A stretch of 22,203 bases of DNA from the NCBI GenBank assembly GCA_937915755.1, contig CALGGR010000294.1, positions 1 through 22,203 on the forward strand. Reading direction: 5' to 3'. Position 1 is the stretch's first letter, and each line of letters opens with the position of its first letter. Position numbers and translations under genes: made by a program. Source of the stretch: an uncultured Fretibacterium sp. GTDB taxonomy: Bacteria > Synergistota > Synergistia > Synergistales > Aminobacteriaceae. Positions 14,601 through 22,100 of this stretch are shown one piece after another. The notes under the pieces were generated by a model. The model ran no database searches and was not told the DNA's origin. It saw nothing but the letters and a program-made list of their open reading frames with translations.

Positions 14601-15307
14601 CTGGTGTTAGCCGCTGTGTCGAGAAGGGGAAGGCGGTTGTACTGGCTCTGGAAAGTTTCCAGCTTCACATTCTTGCTGATGTCGAGTGCCTGAAGATGAT
14701 TGTGCTGGCATTTAAGGCTCGTGAGAGATGTGTTGTTGCTGAGGTTGAGCGTGGTAAGCTGGTTCGAGTCGCATTCAAGCCTCTGTAAATCCGTGCAGTT
14801 CTTGACGTTGAGGCTGTTGAGATGATTGTTGGAGCAGTATAACTCAACTAGCTTCACGTTCGCGCTGAGGTCAAGGTCGGCCAGCTTGTTATTGCCGCAG
14901 TCCAAGTAAACCAAAGTGGGACTTTTGCTGAGGTCGAGTTTCCCAAGCTGATTGTATTGGCAGTGCAACTCTTGCAGGGAGTTTAAGTCGCTCGCGTTGA
15001 GTTCGGTCAAATCACAGTTCACGCAGGAGAGTTTGCCAAGAGCAGTGCAGCCGCTTAGGTTGAGTTCTTTGAGCTGCTGGTTTGAGCAGTAGAGAGTACC
15101 TAGAGAAGTACACCCGCTTGCGTTGAGGCTCTCCAGAAAACCCTGACGGCCTTCGTTGCTGATACCATCACTGTGATCATAGTAGCAGTACAACTCCTCA
15201 AGTGAAGTACAGCCGCTGACGTTGATTTTCTTTGCGCCATAATCGTATCGTATGTAGTTATCGATATGATAATTGTAGCCGACTTTCACGTACTTCAACG
15301 ATGTCAT
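11261..15307 (-). CDS. LRR/Ig-repeat surface protein, main body (out of frame with its signal peptide)
   Basis: A 1348-codon open frame holding most of a secreted giant; the reading frame actually continues upstream to the G tract at 15427-15437. From the N-terminus: about nine to ten leucine-rich repeats of ~21 residues of the form LxELxCsxNxLxxLdlS (to about 14570); ten ~88-residue 'putative Ig' (He_PIG-type) domains, each with a PITW...GLPxGL...G.xSGTP core (about 14290 to 11620); and a ~110-residue C-terminal domain (VAYHERGELTTEMLA ... VWHSFPDGEDD ... VTVSAWLEPGIIYEPIIAV). Domains 4-10 and the C-terminal domain are collinear with the last seven Ig domains and C-terminus of the protein encoded at 15800-22192. 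ATG 15307 is an internal codon with no ribosome site, so I do not take it as the true start. Probable adhesin; ligand unknown. Confidence 0.85.
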   Translation of the reverse strand: MTSLKYVKVGYNYHIDNYIRYDYGAKKINVSGCTSLEELYCYYDHSDGISNEGRQGFLESLNASGCTSLGTLYCSNQQLKELNLSGCTALGKLSCVNCDLTELNASDLNSLQELHCQYNQLGKLDLSKSPTLVYLDCGNNKLADLDLSANVKLVELYCSNNHLNSLNVKNCTDLQRLECDSNQLTTLNLSNNTSLTSLKCQHNHLQALDISKNVKLETFQSQYNRLPLLDTAANTSLGTGDDFICSPQNIDGLKAVKQSETAYIVNLKDYVSAKLKNVVANSIYAKDDDGKLHEPVSYNEGTGVMTFDVSPVTVYYEYDTQYDKDSVKRYMGVTLATSGSPTITTSSLPSGKVDEPYEAEFEAKGEKPITWTIEGELPEGLEFADTGKFSGTPTVSGSFKLMVTAVNDFGSETKNFTLTISSIAAPEITISYLDNATKGTAYSATLTASGDTPITWSATGLPEGLAIDTSTGAITGTPTEAGSFTVEVTATNPGGSDNKTLTLTVLEPAVIPAIMTAENLGTFKVGESVSIQLEATGTTPITWKTDNLPSGLTISDNGLISGTSSTAGTFSISVTATNTAGSASRTFTMTVTSANVAPLITTAQDLGVFEYGDAILVTIAVTGTTPITWNTAGLPSWLTFNAGSATISGTAPDKTGEVSFTITAANMAGKDSRKFTLRVRTTKQVVTPPAITTSSLTNGKAGEIYNATLTAAGTSPITWTVTGLPDGLTANTSGKLTGIPKSGGTFTVVVTAENSGGKDTKEYTLTIEENNKVSPPKITTDTLTDATVGEAYSFTLEAEGRNVAWTATFKTLQGFSITNDGVLTGTPTASGTYNITVKAKNSAGTDYANLTLKVNSAGGNASAPAVKSSKIPDAYQGEDYSYFLEAEGTNLTWKLADGESLPGGLELTEEGEVTGKVDTSKAMTFKFKVIASNNAGSSPAKQVSLKVIAKTPTFKSDALKEAKWNKKYSFTLKVRDMKPTVWSIEGDLPEGVKFDKGKFSGKPTEAGEFELTISASNGAVEISDEFTLNVKGVTPKIKGSFKKGIEGEAYKSVLKATGVTPLTWDFDELPEGLDFTTNATGEECTITGTPERSFSGKIQVTVENGSGDDQTAGKGMKMTIKAVKPKFETRASEIPDGVVGERYEYQLQLSTKNVEVLWSYTGNMPQGLTIDEDTGLLYGTPTSEVKNSSFKVTVTNANKPSYKSTLNITMTIHAEGTLLQSAKPEDPEGSEFVNGVAYHERGELTTEMLARVSNADEVIAAVLPAIEVEEEGLYDFTVSLDVNAPEGGLLVWHSFPDGEDDEGDDDNAVFLDEDGEAIERVPGTYTVTVSAWLEPGIIYEPIIAVKED
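11620..14292 (-). repeat. Ten tandem He_PIG-type Ig-like domains
   Basis: Successive ~260-bp units each encode [AP]P.ITT..L....G..Y...L.A.GT.PITW...GLP.GL...G.I.GTP...GT....V.A.N.AG.D. Domains 6-10 (from KVSPPKITTDTL) have drifted from the early ones but match their partners in the second giant closely, which indicates block duplication rather than recent tandem expansion. Confidence 0.8.
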
Positions 15308-15400
15308 GCCGCTGAGGTCAAGTTCTGTGAGGTTGTTGACGAGGTAACGATTAGAGTATCTCCAATAACCACTAGAGCTGAAACGCTCAAGCGAGGTGAA
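14570..15400 (-). repeat. Leucine-rich repeat array
   Basis: About nine to ten repeats of ~21 residues, for example LQELHCQYNQLGKLDLS, LVYLDCGNNKLADLDLS, LVELYCSNNHLNSLNVK and LQRLECDSNQLTTLNLS, with the Cys-Asn pattern common in LRR proteins of gut anaerobes. The array begins upstream of ATG 15307 (NLTELDLSGMTSL), confirming that the frame extends beyond that codon. Confidence 0.8.
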
Positions 15401-15405
15401 GTTCT

Positions 15406-15663
15406 TTATGCCCTGATAAGAACGTACCCCCCCCCCCTCCCGTTGTTGTTGCGGACATAATCTCCGACATCTATTTCCTTGATATTGAGTATCTCCCTGT
15501 TGCTCAGGATTTTGTCTCCGTCCGCATCAAAATTATTGGACAGATAGTTCCTGAACGTTTCATCAGGGAAATTCACCTCATCAAGTGCGACTGCGGAAAA
15601 TCCCGACGATGCTGACACTGTAACTAGCACACAGGCCAGCAGTAACACGAAAAGTTTTCTCAT
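15406..15663 (-). CDS. Signal peptide and N-terminus of the LRR/Ig protein, terminated after the G11 tract
   Basis: The first 85 codons of the LRR/Ig protein. A Sec signal (MRKLFVLLLACVLVTVSASS, cleavage near residue 24) is followed by VALDEVNFPDETFRNYLSNN and an EF-hand-like acidic loop D46-x-D48-x-D50...E57 (DADGDKILSNRE), the usual cap before LRR arrays of this type. After NNNGR it runs through the G tract and stops six codons later (YVLIRA). With 9 or 12 G instead of 11 it would read on as VRSYQGIKNFTSLERF into the LRRs, giving ~1466-1467 aa. ATG 15663 has a GGGGGG site nine bases upstream and a promoter at 15715-15743. In this state only a short exported peptide would be made. Confidence 0.85.
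   Translation of the reverse strand: MRKLFVLLLACVLVTVSASSGFSAVALDEVNFPDETFRNYLSNNFDADGDKILSNREILNIKEIDVGDYVRNNNGRGGGYVLIRA
15427..15437 (-). repeat. 11-base homopolymeric G tract in coding sequence (C11 on plus strand)
   Basis: G11 on the coding strand sits between codons for NNNGR and the LRR array. The upstream and downstream frames are mismatched by one base, so a +1 or -2 change restores the full protein. Long G tracts of this kind are known slipped-strand switches. A sequencing or assembly miscount is the alternative. Confidence 0.9.
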
Positions 15664-15701
15664 GGCATTATGCCCCCCTTGTTAAAATTTTCAGGTAAAT
15701 C

Positions 15702-15743
15702 CGAAGTGGAAAATATTTTAGCGTACGATTGCCGCAAATTCAA
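15702..15743 (-). promoter_or_regulatory. Promoter and shared 19-bp element of the LRR/Ig gene
   Basis: On the minus strand: -35 TTGAAT (15738-15743), 17-base spacer, -10 TAAAAT (15715-15720). The -10 is the end of the 19-bp element (plus strand CGAAGTGGAAAATATTTTA, 15702-15720) shared with 11176-11194. It lies just downstream of the terminator of the previous gene and 52 bases before ATG 15663. Confidence 0.55.
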
Positions 15744-15748
15744 TGGAC

Positions 15749-15782
15749 AAAATAAAAGCCCCCCGAACTTTATCGAGGGGGC
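15749..15782 (-). terminator. Intrinsic terminator after the GLUG/Ig/lectin giant
   Basis: On the minus strand GCCCCC(T)CGA pairs with TCGGGGGGC (one bulge on each side possible) and is followed by TTTTATTTT. It lies 17 bases after the stop at 15800. Confidence 0.8.
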
Positions 15783-15799
15783 ACTATGTGCTTCACATG

Positions 15800-16165
15800 T
15801 TATTCGTGAATCTTCACCGCGATTATCGGCTCGTAGATTACTCCGGGTTTGAGCCACGCCGAGACCGTTACCGAGTAAGTCTCAGGGACTCTCTCGATGA
15901 CCTCTCCCTCTTCGTCAAGGAACACTGCATTCTCCTCGTCGTTCTCATCGTTCTCACCGTCAGGGAATGAATGCCATACCAGCCGCCCATTCACAGGAAC
16001 ATTCACATCGAGTGAGACAGTGAAATCGTACAGACCTTCCTCTTCGACTTCCAACGCCGGAAGAATCGCCGCTATCACCTCGTCATTGTGGGCGATTGTT
16101 GCGAGAGTTTCCGTCGTGAGTTCACCGCGCTCATAGATGGCCATACCATTCTCGAACTCTGGAGC
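15800..16165 (-). other. Shared C-terminal domain, copy 2
   Basis: About 120 residues (MAIYERGELTTETLA ... VWHSFPDGENDEND ... VTVSAWLKPGVIYEPIIAV), closely matching 11261-11620. Most differences are conservative. Confidence 0.65.
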
Positions 16166-19100
16166 TTCCGGCTCTTCCGTGTCCGCATCGGCCGCCTTTA
16201 TCGTGATGTAGAGCGTCTGCGTGCTCTTGTAGGAGGCCTTGTTCACGTTCGACACTGTTATCTTGAGCTTGGCGTTCTTTACTGCTTCCTCTGGAACTCC
16301 CGATATAATCCCCGAATCCTCGTCAAGCGTCAGACCCTCCGGCATATCACCAGTGTATGACCACACAACTTCCGCTGTCTCAGGTGAATACTTCAGCTGG
16401 CAGAAATACCTCTCACCAACTGTACCGTCGGGAATGTCGTTGATCGTCGTCGTGATTTTTGGCTTCACTGCCTTTATCGTCATCTTCAGCCCCTTGCTGA
16501 CCGACGTTTCATCATCGCCTGAACCATTCGTTACTGTTACGGTTATCTTGCCGCTGAATGCACCTTCCGGCGTTCCTGTAATTGTGCATTCCTCACCCGT
16601 AGCGTTCGTCGTGTAATCCAGTCCGTCAGGCAAATCCTCGAAGTCCCACGTCATTGGCGTGACTCCTGTCGCTTTTAGTACTGACCTGTATGCCTCGCCT
16701 TCCGTTCCCTTCTTGAACGATCCCTTGATTTTGGGTGTTATACCTTTCACGTTCAGAGTGAACTCGTCCGAAAGCTCAACTGCCCCGTTGCCCGCCGTAA
16801 TCGTAAGCTCAAACTCTCCAACCTCCATAGGCTTGCCGGAGAACTTGCCCTTGTCGAACTTCACCCCGTCAGGCAAATCCCCCTCAATGCTCCACACCGT
16901 AGGCTTCATGTTCTGGACCTTCAGCGTGAAACTGTACTTCTTGTTCCACTTTGCCTCTTTCAGCGAATCGCTCTTGAATGTCAGAGCCTTCGCCAAGACT
17001 TTCAGGGTGATTTGCTTCTTGTGTGAACCTGCTGAGTTCGTCGCTATCACGTTGAACTTGAAGGTTGTCGCCTTGCTAGTGTCAACTTCTCCCGTGATTT
17101 CGCCGTTCTCAGTAAGTTCCAATCCCTTCGGAAGCGAATTAGGGTCCTCCAGCTTCCACGTCATCGGTGATGAGCCTTCAGCTTCAAGGAAATAGCTGTA
17201 GTCCTCATTCTGATATGCGTCCGGGATTTTCGACGACTTCACCGTTGGGGCGTTCGCGTTTCCGTTGGCACTGTTCACACGAAGCGTTAAATTCGCGTAG
17301 TCCGTACCGGCTGTGTTCTTCGCCTTCACCGTGATGTTGTACGTTCCTGAGGCTGTGGGTGTTCCCCTGAGCACTCCGTCCGGCGTGAACGTGAAGCCAG
17401 TCAGAGTTTTCCACGTTGCCGTCCACGTTACGTTGCTCCCTTCTGCCTCGAACTGGAATGCGTAGGCCGTCCCTTCCGTTGCATCAGTCATCGTCTCAGT
17501 CGTTATCTTCGGAGGGTTGAGCTTGTTCTTCTCAGCTATGGTCAGCGAATATTCCCTCGTGTCATTGCCTGCCGAGTTTTCAGCCGTTACGACAATCGTG
17601 AATGTCCCGCTTGCCTTCGGTGAGCCTGTGAGTTTGCCTGAAGTTTCATTCAGAGTGAGACCGTCAGGAAGCCCGCTTGCTGTCCAGGTCAGCGGCGATG
17701 TTCCTTTTGCGTCGAGCGTCATGTTGTAGACCGCGCCAGTTTCACCGTCTGGGAGTGAGGCCGTCGTTATCGTTGGGGCTGTTGCCGTTGAGGCATTGGT
17801 TTTCACTTTCAGAAGGAATTTACGGGAATCTTTGCCGGCGGAATTTTCGGCCGTTAACGTGAACGAAAACTCTCCAGCTTTCTCAGGCGTTCCGAAAATC
17901 ATTCCTGTGTCAGCATTCAGCGTCAGCCATGACGGAAGCCCCATCGCATTCCAAGTCAATGGTGATGAGCCAGTTGCCTCGATGAGCTTCGACATGCTGT
18001 TCCCAACATTGAATGTACCCAAGTCCTGTGCCGTCGTGATTTTTGGCGCTATCACTGCGTCCTCAAACGTCAGCGTGAATTGACGGCTGTCTGAACCTGC
18101 GCTGTTACTGGCTGTTACTGTGAACGTGTACTGCCATGCCGTCATAGCTGTACCGTAAATCAGCCCCGCACTGCTTATGCTCAAACCATCAGGAAGCCCC
18201 GCCGCTGTCCATGTGATTGGTGATGTTCCTGTGGCCTTGAGCTGGACCCCAAGCTTGTCGCCTGCCATGAACTTCCCCAAATCTCCCGAACTCGTTATCA
18301 CTGGCGCTATCACTGAGGGCTTCAACGCGGAAACCTTCATCGTGAACCTTCGTGAGACGCTTCCCGCCGTGTTCGTCGCGCTGACAAGGAAGCTGAATGT
18401 CCCGGCTTTCGTCAGTTCACCGGAAATTTCACCCGATGTGCTGAGTGCAAGGCCGTCAGGAAGTGCTCCGTCCGTCTTCAACCAGGTTATCGGTGTCGTC
18501 CCTGTAGCTTCAAGATTGACCGAAACGCTGTCGCCAACCGTGAACGTCCCCAAATCCTGCGTCGTCGTTATTACCGGCGCGATTACTGTCGGAGCTGGCT
18601 CGGTTATCACGATCTTGTAGGTTCTGGTGTCCTTTCCAGCTGAATTTCCAGCCGTCGCTATCGGAAGGAATGATCCAACCGTTGAGGGTGTTCCCGAAAT
18701 CAAACCTTCACTGTTCGCGCTCAAGCCGTCGGGAAGCCCCTCAATGTTCCACAGTATCGGTGATGTTCCGTCTGCCGAAAGCTGTGCGGAATATGACTCG
18801 CCTTTAACGCCGTCAGGAAGGCCGGTTACCGTGATTGTCGGAGCGATTACTTCGGGTTCGTTCTCGTCCCATTCGCAGATGAATCCCGTTACGCTCGCAT
18901 TATAGCTTGTGTTGTTCTCGTCATTCCAGCCCCATGAGCCGTCGTACTGGTAGCTGGAAAGCTCAAGGTAACATTCATCGCCCCATGCGTTGTTTGGTTC
19001 GCCGCTGTGCCAGTTCGTGAATGAGAATGCCTCGCCTGTTACCCATTCCCACGCGCTCGATGTCGATTTCCTGAAGCCCCCGAGCCAGTATATTCGCCTC

Positions 19101-22100
19101 TCGTTCTGCGGTACAAGCTTCATAACTTCATCATGCTCGGACTGACTGGTTATCGTCGCCAAATGTCCGCCAAGATTCTCACAGTAAGCCTTAGCTTCCG
19201 TCCATGTCATGCTCTCGTTGAAAAGCTGGTAGCGGTGAGTTCCTGACGTTGATGACGTTACGGTCATTGAGAATGTTGACGACGTTAAGCCCGCAGAGTT
19301 CGACGCATAGACTGTGAACGTGAACGTCCCTGTAGCCGTGAGAGTTCCCGAGATCAGGCCTGTGCTGCTCATCGTAAGGCCTGTTGGAAGACTTCCGGCC
19401 GTTATGCTCCACGTCAATGGGGTCGTGCCGCTTGCCTCAAGCTGAACTGAAACACTGTCGCCCTTCTTGAACGTCCCAAGCCCTGAACCCGTAGTGATTA
19501 CCGGCGGGGTTGCGAGAGTTCCTGAGGTGTCGATCTCGATGTTGTTGGCAAAAGTCCCGTTGCCGCACTCATAATCCGTGCCGTATGTGAGGGTCTTTGT
19601 GTACTTTGCCTGAGTCTTGAGCCTCGAATAGTTTCCCGTTACAACTATCGCGTCCCCCTCGCCCGCTATGAAGCCAACTATTCCGCCAGCATATGCCACC
19701 TTTTCAACCGGAAGAGCCTCGACGACTGATGAAGTGTCCTTTCGTCCGACGGAATTGTTCGTTATGTTCAAGCCTGAATCTGAGCGCGCAAATCCCACTA
19801 TTCCGCCTATGGTTGAGTAATCTCCGGGCTTGGTGCTCACTGTACCGTCGAAGCGGCAGTTGTTGATTGTCCCGCCGGTTATGTGGCCGATGATTCCGCC
19901 GACGTAGATGCTCGTGCCATAGTCTGCCTTCACCGTTCCTTCGACATAGAGATTCTCAACCGAGCCATCGCTGACGTATCCGAAGAGTCCGACGTATGAC
20001 AGCGTTGAGTTCGAGATGTTGAGGGTTACAGTGTGGCCGTTGCCGTTGAAGTAGCCACTGAATGGGGTACGGCTGTTTGTGCCGATTGGTGCCCAGTCAG
20101 TGTAGCCTGAGATGTCGAGGTCAGCCGTGAGTTTGAAGTATTTTCCCGACGCTACTGAGCCGCTGTTTACATCATCACGGAGTTTCATGAGAGTTTCAAC
20201 CGAGTCTATCTCCCAAGCATCATTCTCGCTGTCGCCATGCTCGCCCTCGCCGTACTTCTTCGACGATGAGCCGTCCGAAACCGGGACTTCAACGTTGTTG
20301 TAGAAAGTACCGTTGCCGTAATACCTTCTTCCGCATGTAAGGGTCTCCGTGTATTCGGCACTTGTTGCGGCTCTGGTGTAGTTCCCTGTAACCGTTGTAG
20401 AACTGTCAGCGTCATCAATGTAGCTGATAATTCCTCCTGCATAAGTGGTCTTGTAACCCGAAATGCTCTCACTTGAACCGCCCTGAACTTTTATGACTGT
20501 TGAAGCGTCATTCTTTCCGACCGAGCAGTTCGTTATGGAAACGACCTCATTGAGAGCGACTGCAACTATACCGCCTGCATGGAACCAATGGCCTGCATCG
20601 TCCGTTGCCGATATGGTTATGCTGCCGTCAAAGCTGCAGTTTTCGACCGAGCCGCCCTTGATGGTTGAGATTACACCGCCGGCTCTGACATCCGAATCTG
20701 ATGTAACGCTGATATTTCCCTCGACTGAGAGATTCTTCACCGTTCCGCCTATGACGTACCCGAAGACTCCAACGATATACTCAGACTTTCTGAGGTTGAT
20801 TTTGATGGTATGTCCGCCGCCGTCAAAGTGCCCCCTGAAGTTGCTGTCGCTGAAGCTGTTGCCGATTGCGACCCAGTCAGTCTCGCCTGTGAGGTCAATA
20901 TCGGCTGTCAGCTTGTAGTATTTCCCTTCGCTTTCTGCGCCGTCATTGATGTTGTCCCTGAATTTCTTCAGAGTTTCGAGCGAGTCAATCTCCCAAGCAT
21001 CGTCCTCACTGTCGCCATGACCTTCCGAGCCGTACTTCCTTGATGTTGAGCCTGACGCGATAACGAGAGTGAGTGTCTTCGTTGCATCACCGCCGGAATT
21101 GCTGGCCTTCACCGTGAATGTGTACGTTCCTGCCGCCGCCGGAGTTCCTGAGATCACGCCTGAGCTTGAGAGAGTGAGACCGCTGGGGAGAGAGCCTGAG
21201 TAGACGCTCCATGTTATTGGAGATGTACCGGTTGCCGCGAGAGTGGCCGAATACGATTGACCTGCTGTTGCGTTGGAGAGTGTTGACGTTGTGATAGTTG
21301 GTGCTGTGATTGTCGGTTCGGGGTCCGGGTAATCCTCAGGGTCATACTCTTTGTTGTCGTAGACTAGGATTTTGTTCTGGTAAATGTAGCCGTAAGATTT
21401 ATCCAGATTCCCGTAAGTAAGGCTGTCAGTGTGTCCGGCCTGAGTCTTGAGGCGGGAGTAATTGCCTGTTATTGTTACCCCGTCAGAAGAGTCTTCGTTG
21501 TATACCCTGACCTTGCCGATAATCCCTCCTGCGTAGGTGTTCGGGTTATCGCTGATGCTGAACAGTGCCTTTACGGCCGTCGACGCGTCATTCCTGCCAG
21601 CGGAGTTGTTGGTTATCGTCGAGTTCGTTCCCAAACCCGAAGACACATAGCCCGCAATCCCTCCGGCATATTGGTAATCATTCCTGTTTGCGCCTGAAAG
21701 ATTGACTTTCCCGTCGAAGTTGCAGCTGTCAATCGTACCCCTTGAGACACAAGCGACAATTCCGCCCGCGCAAATGGAGATCGACTTATTGACTGTAGCG
21801 AGCCTTACGCTTCCAGTGACGGAAAGGTTGCAGATTTCCCCGCCGTAGATGTAGCCAAAGAGTCCGGCATATTCCTCATCAGAGCGTGCGATCTTCACCG
21901 TGATTGTGTGGCCGTTGCCATCAAAATGCCCCCTGAATGGGTAGGTACTGCTGAGGCCGATGGGAACCCAGTCCGTGTAGCTGGTGATGTCGAGGTCTTC
22001 AGTGAGCTTGTAGTAACGCCCCATGCTGATTGTCCCGTCATTGATGTCGTCTCTGGCTTTGATGAGGGTTGCAACCGAGTTAATCTCCCATGCCGAGTCC

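Noticed and set aside
11295..15000. Many long plus-strand open frames opposite the Ig-repeat genes (for example 11591-12241, 12054-12665, 13209-13985)
   Set aside because: They are antisense shadows of the repetitive minus-strand genes, with low-complexity Ser/Val/Pro translations, no ribosome sites and no family resemblance.
15307..15310. ATG 15307 as the genuine start of the LRR/Ig protein
   Set aside because: LRR units continue in frame upstream (NLTELDLSG, FTSLERF), there is no ribosome site, and a perfectly placed signal-peptide exon with promoter lies just beyond the G tract.
11240..15782. Other G/C runs (11218-11223, 11239-11244, 15672-15677, 15759-15764) as further switch tracts
   Set aside because: They are only six bases long and fall in terminator stems or a ribosome site, not in coding sequence.
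15660..15800. LPXTG, PEP-CTERM, Synergist-CTERM or dockerin anchoring at the ends of the giants
   Set aside because: No such motif, hydrophobic tail or duplicated dockerin loop is present at either C-terminus. The EF-hand-like loop is at the N-terminus of the LRR protein only.
11620..18850. Regular ~260-bp repetition as a CRISPR-like or non-coding satellite array
   Set aside because: Repetition is at the protein level in continuous open frames with strong divergence between units. There are no short conserved repeats with unique spacers.
18865..19240. Lectin fold as a target of a diversity-generating retroelement
   Set aside because: DGR variable proteins carry the variable repeat at the C-terminal end of the C-type fold near a template repeat and reverse transcriptase. 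Here the domain is internal, and neither a template repeat nor a reverse transcriptase is in the window. A distant DGR cannot be excluded.
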